Assembly: GCA_030638405.1 (NCBI GenBank)
Contig: DAOWER010000197.1
Coordinates: 1-9,241 of the forward strand
Direction: 5' to 3'
Length of the DNA stretch: 9,241 nt
DNA from: Candidatus Eiseniibacteriota bacterium
GTDB lineage: Bacteria; Joyebacterota; Joyebacteria; Joyebacterales; Joyebacteraceae
Below, one piece after another: positions 6,251-9,241 of the stretch. Made by a program: the position numbers and the translations under genes. Every line of letters starts with the position of its first letter. The stretch's first letter is position 1. A model generated the notes under the pieces. The model ran no database searches. It was not told the DNA's origin and saw nothing but the letters and a program-made list of their open reading frames with translations.

Positions 6251-7610
6251 CATGGCGCAGGCGCTGAACGTCCACGCGGAGGAAGCGGCCGGGATCGAGG
6301 TGGTCGGCGTTTCGACCGACTCGAGAACGGTGCGGCCCGGCGACCTCTTCTTCGCGATACGCGGTGACAACTTCGACGGACATGAGTACGTGGAAGACGC
6401 GTTCGCGACGGGCGCCTGTGCCGCAGTGGTGTCGGACGAGGCGGTCCGCTCCGGGCCCGCTCTGGTCGTGGACGACACCGTCGACGCGCTGCTCAGGCTC
6501 GCGGCCTGGTACCGGGACAGGTTCGATATCCCGGTGGTGGCCGTGACCGGCAGCAACGGCAAGACGACCACCAAGGACATGGCGGCTGCCGTGCTGTCCA
6601 CGAAGTTCCGGACGGCCAGGACTCCGGGGAACTACAACAATCACATCGGCGTGCCCCTGACGCTCTTCGGGATCGAGAGCGAACACGAGATGGCCGTCGT
6701 CGAGATAGGCATGAACCACCCCGGCGAAATAGCCCGGCTGGCAGCGGCGGCGAGGCCCTCCGTCGGCGTCATCACGAACGTGGCTGAATCGCACATGGAG
6801 ACCATGCACGACATCGACACAATCGCACAGGCGAAGGCCGAGCTCCTGGACGTTCTTCCGCCCGACGGCACCTCCGTCCTCAACTGGGACGACCCGCACG
6901 TCAAGGCGCTCCGGGCCAGAGGCCCGGGCAGCACCGTGACGTTCGGCCTCTCGGCCGACGCCGAGGTGCGGGCCCTGGGAATCGACGCGGGCGTGGACGC
7001 CGTCTCCTTCGAGCTGGCCGACGACGGGCGTGTCACGCTTCCGATCGCGGGTCGCCACAACGTAATGAACGCCCTGGCGGCCATCGCGGTCGGCAGGGTA
7101 ATGGGCGTTCCGGACACCGACGCCGCACGCGGGCTCTCGTCCTTCGAGACCAGCCCGATGAGGATGAGCTTCGAGAGAGCCGGAGGGCGGGTGGTTCTGA
7201 ACGACGCCTACAACTGCAACCCGGGGTCGCTTCTGGCCGCGCTCGAGGTTCTCGTGGAGGCGGCGGGAGAGGGAACGTCCGCCGCAGCGATCGGGGACAT
7301 GCTCGAGCTAGGGTCAGCCAGTGAACGTGCACACCGCGAGGCGGGCGCCCGCGCCGCCGAACTGGGAGTCGATTGGCTCCTCCTGTTCGGGACCGAGGTC
7401 GCGGCGCTGAGAGAAGGCGCGCTCGAGGCCGGCATGCCGGCCTCGCGGGTAAGGATCTTCGAAAGTAAGACCGCGCTCGTCGACACACTGAGAAAGGAAC
7501 TCGACGAGTCCGCGGTTCTGTTGGTGAAGGGGTCGCGCGGAATGCGTATGGAGGAAGTGGTTGAGTTGCTGACAGCGGAGGCGCCCGCCTCCAAGTCGGC
7601 CGGAGCCTAG
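6228..7610 (+). CDS. murF: UDP-MurNAc-tripeptide--D-Ala-D-Ala ligase MurF
   Basis: MurF adds the D-Ala-D-Ala dipeptide in the last cytoplasmic step of UDP-MurNAc-pentapeptide synthesis, using ATP. The 460-residue protein shows the N-terminal signature VSTDSRTVRPGDLFFAIRG (28-46), ATP loop GSNGKTTTK (108-116), GNYNNHIGVPLTL (134-146), EIGMNHPGEI (159-168), NVAESHME (184-191), GRHNVMNALAA (275-285), NDAYNCNP (325-332), GDMLELG (356-362) and KGSRGMRME (434-442). The DAYNANP motif common in the family has Cys at the sixth position here, a mild variant. ATG 6228 follows GAGGAAG (6219-6225) and lies 23 bp inside murE, so the two ligases are translationally coupled. Length is normal for the family. 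A longer in-frame start exists at 6180 but lies deep in murE and adds nothing family-like. Confidence 0.96.
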   Translation: MERVRLTDMAQALNVHAEEAAGIEVVGVSTDSRTVRPGDLFFAIRGDNFDGHEYVEDAFATGACAAVVSDEAVRSGPALVVDDTVDALLRLAAWYRDRFDIPVVAVTGSNGKTTTKDMAAAVLSTKFRTARTPGNYNNHIGVPLTLFGIESEHEMAVVEIGMNHPGEIARLAAAARPSVGVITNVAESHMETMHDIDTIAQAKAELLDVLPPDGTSVLNWDDPHVKALRARGPGSTVTFGLSADAEVRALGIDAGVDAVSFELADDGRVTLPIAGRHNVMNALAAIAVGRVMGVPDTDAARGLSSFETSPMRMSFERAGGRVVLNDAYNCNPGSLLAALEVLVEAAGEGTSAAAIGDMLELGSASERAHREAGARAAELGVDWLLLFGTEVAALREGALEAGMPASRVRIFESKTALVDTLRKELDESAVLLVKGSRGMRMEEVVELLTAEAPASKSAGA

Positions 7611-7615
7611 GCTCC
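7602..7615. repeat. 14-bp perfect palindrome at the murF stop codon
   Basis: GGAGCCTAGGCTCC is its own reverse complement and contains the murF TAG stop at its centre. As RNA it could form a 5-bp stem with a CTAG loop. There is no following T tract, so it is not a classical terminator, and mraY starts 17 bp downstream with its own ribosome site (GGAAGGG, 7621-7627). It may be chance or a weak translational or RNA-stability element between the soluble ligases and the membrane enzyme. Confidence 0.35.
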
Positions 7616-7632
7616 CCATCGGAAGGGCTGTC

Positions 7633-8715
7633 ATGTTTTACCATCTCCTATACCCCCTAAGGGACCTCGTTTCTGCCTTCAATGTCTTCCGGTACATTAC
7701 CTTCCGATCGGCGTACGCGGCGGTGACAGCCCTGCTCATAAGCTTCCTCCTCGGCCCCATCTTCATTCGCATGCTCAAGAGGCGTCGACTGACCGAAGGC
7801 GTCAGAGAATACGTCCCGGAGTCGCACGCGGCCAAGGCCGGGACCCCGACGATGGGCGGACTGCTCATCCTCGTGGCGACGCTCGTTCCGACGCTCCTCT
7901 GGGCACGGCTTGACAACGAGTTCATCTGGCTCATGGTCTTCGCGACCATCTGGCTCGGCGGTGTCGGGTTCGCGGACGATTACCTCAAGGTGGTCAGGAA
8001 GCGCAGAAAGGGACTGGTCGCCCGCTACAAGCTGACGGGGCAGCTTCTGCTCGGGCTTCTGATCGGGCTCTATGTCTACTACACGCACCTGAACGGCCCC
8101 GCCTCGGACGTGGAGGTGCCGTTCTTCAAGGACGCCGTCCTGTCGCTCGGGGCCGCCTACGTGCTCTTCGTGATGATGGTCATCACCGCGAGTTCGAACG
8201 CGGTCAACCTCACCGACGGACTCGACGGCCTCGCGATAGGGCTGGTCATCTTCTGCGCGCTGGCGTTCGGCGCGATGAGCTACGTGACGGGACACGTGAA
8301 GTTCAGCGACTACCTCAACATCCCGTTCATCGCGGGCACCGGGGAGCTCACGGTCTACTGCTCGGCACTCATCGGAGCGGGACTCGGCTTCCTCTGGTTC
8401 AACTCGCACCCGGCGGACGTGTTCATGGGTGACACGGGGTCGCTCGCGGTCGGGGGCGCGCTGGGGACGCTCGCGATCCTCATCAAGAAGGAGATGTGGC
8501 TGATCATCGTCGGTGGCGTCTTCGTCATCATCGCCGCCTCCGTGATCATTCAGATAGCGTCGTTCAAACTTCGCGGCAAGCGGGTGTTCCTCATGGCCCC
8601 GCTTCACCATCACTTCCAGAAGAAGGGGTGGCCGGAGAGCAAGGTGGTCATCCGCTTCTGGATCGTCGGAGCGCTCTTCGCGCTGATGGCGCTCTCGACG
8701 CTCAAACTTCAGTGA
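7633..8715 (+). CDS. mraY: Phospho-MurNAc-pentapeptide transferase MraY
   Basis: This integral membrane enzyme transfers phospho-MurNAc-pentapeptide from UDP to undecaprenyl phosphate, making lipid I on the inner face of the cytoplasmic membrane. Its 360 residues match the usual size and contain about ten hydrophobic segments. Key motifs are intact: the polar loop with HAAKAGTPTMGGLL (65-78), F114-D115-D116 in GFADDYLK, NAVNLTDGLDGLA (189-201), GDTGSLA (266-272, catalytic D267) and MAPLHHHFQKKGW (321-333). The His triplet at 325-327 and the three Asp residues are the Mg2+ and substrate site of the family. ATG 7633 has GGAAGGG five bases upstream. The first 20 codons are visibly richer in A/T than the rest of the operon, which may help open the start site. 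It follows murF by 22 bp and receives the MurF product. Confidence 0.97.
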   Translation: MFYHLLYPLRDLVSAFNVFRYITFRSAYAAVTALLISFLLGPIFIRMLKRRRLTEGVREYVPESHAAKAGTPTMGGLLILVATLVPTLLWARLDNEFIWLMVFATIWLGGVGFADDYLKVVRKRRKGLVARYKLTGQLLLGLLIGLYVYYTHLNGPASDVEVPFFKDAVLSLGAAYVLFVMMVITASSNAVNLTDGLDGLAIGLVIFCALAFGAMSYVTGHVKFSDYLNIPFIAGTGELTVYCSALIGAGLGFLWFNSHPADVFMGDTGSLAVGGALGTLAILIKKEMWLIIVGGVFVIIAASVIIQIASFKLRGKRVFLMAPLHHHFQKKGWPESKVVIRFWIVGALFALMALSTLKLQ

Positions 8716-8785
8716 CAGGTGGGTTTCATGAAGACCGGATGGGCGGACGAGAAAAAGCGGAAGCGCGCGAAGAAGGGACGGGCAC

Positions 8786-9241
8786 TTGGGCGGTCTAACG
8801 CCTCAGGCACTGCGGTCGAAGAGAGTCCTCGTGGTCGGGCTGGCGCGGAGCGGGTCGGCGGCCGTGGAGCTGTTGCTTCGCTCAGGAGCGTCGGTCGTGG
8901 CAACGGATCTGCGAAGCGCGGACGAGCTCGGAGTCGATTCCCGCGACTGGAGCGACAGAGGAGTGGAGCTTAGGCTCGGAAGCCAGACGCCGGACGTACT
9001 CACCGGCATCGACCTCGTCGTTCTCAGTCCGGGTGTGCCGCTGGATTCGCCGCTCCCGAGGGGCGCGCGAGAACGCAACGTTCGCACGATAGGAGAGCTC
9101 GAGCTCGCACACGCAGTATCGAGCGGAAAGTGGTTGGCCGTGACCGGAACGAACGGAAAGACGACGACGACCACGCTCCTGGGCGAGCTCGTCAGGACCA
9201 CGGGCAGGAGCGTCGCGGTCGCGGGGAACATCGGGCTTGCC
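8786..9241 (+). CDS. murD: UDP-MurNAc-L-Ala--D-Glu ligase MurD, 5' part (runs off the window)
   Basis: MurD adds D-glutamate to UDP-MurNAc-L-Ala in the cytoplasm. The 152 codons present cover the N-terminal Rossmann-like UDP-binding domain and the start of the ATPase domain: KRVLVVGLARSGSAAVELL (12-30), VVLSPGVPLDSPL (78-90), GELELAH (103-109), the ATP loop TGTNGKTTTT (120-129) and AGNIG (146-150). The reading frame is open to the last base of the window, so the gene is cut by the edge and not broken. The only usable in-frame start after an upstream stop (TGA at 8729) is TTG 8786, preceded by AAGGGA (8773-8778). The first conserved strand begins about 12 residues in, which is normal. A well-placed ATG with a ribosome site in another frame (8728) makes the junction worth checking. 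Confidence 0.93.
   Translation, partial: MGGLTPQALRSKRVLVVGLARSGSAAVELLLRSGASVVATDLRSADELGVDSRDWSDRGVELRLGSQTPDVLTGIDLVVLSPGVPLDSPLPRGARERNVRTIGELELAHAVSSGKWLAVTGTNGKTTTTTLLGELVRTTGRSVAVAGNIGLA

Noticed and set aside
6048..7058. 336-codon antisense frame opposite murE/murF
   Set aside because: Composition is that of a complementary shadow frame (His/Arg/Val/Gly rich), and the + strand encodes MurF with all signatures.
7910..7938. TTGACA inside mraY as an internal promoter
   Set aside because: The hexamer is perfect, but at 17-nt spacing the -10 position reads ATGGTC, a poor match, and it lies within coding sequence.
7657..8613. 318-codon antisense frame opposite mraY
   Set aside because: Highly charged Glu/Arg/His product is the expected mirror of hydrophobic mraY codons; no recognisable motif.

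Overview
This GC-rich window is the 5' part of a division and cell-wall (dcw) cluster, all on the + strand. The order is mraZ, a small STAS-domain gene, rsmH (mraW), ftsL, ftsI with a C-terminal PASTA domain, murE, murF, mraY, and the first 152 codons of murD, which runs off the right edge. Identities rest on family motifs read directly in the translations. No mobile element, RNA gene, CRISPR array or intrinsic terminator was seen.

The organism looks like a diderm bacterium with meso-diaminopimelate peptidoglycan, because MurE carries the DNPR specificity motif. GC richness, frequent TTG/GTG starts, a PASTA-bearing FtsI and a STAS gene inside the cluster do not fit an enterobacterial dcw operon. 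They would fit a less-studied lineage (FCB-type, Gemmatimonadota-like or a candidate phylum), but the phylum cannot be fixed from this sequence.

Layout. Positions 1-135 hold a sigma70-like promoter (TTGACA, 17-nt spacer, TACTCT). Just downstream lie three exact 10-bp-period GAAGTGGG repeats that match the MraZ operator design. The genes follow with short gaps or overlaps: mraZ/STAS 73 nt, STAS/rsmH about 71 nt, rsmH/ftsL 1-nt overlap, ftsL/ftsI 20-nt overlap, ftsI/murE short gap or 26-nt overlap depending on the murE start, murE/murF 23-nt overlap, murF/mraY 22 nt, mraY/murD 70 nt. This implies one long transcript with translational coupling.

How the genes work together. MraZ probably autoregulates the operon and RsmH methylates 16S rRNA. 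FtsL and FtsI belong to the septal peptidoglycan synthase complex. MurD, MurE and MurF build UDP-MurNAc-pentapeptide in the cytoplasm, and MraY moves it to the lipid carrier as lipid I. The odd member is the STAS protein between mraZ and rsmH. Most of the window is orthodox. The points worth a second look are the STAS insertion, the phased operator, the cysteine-rich FtsI with its long basic linker to PASTA, and the unusual mraY-murD junction.
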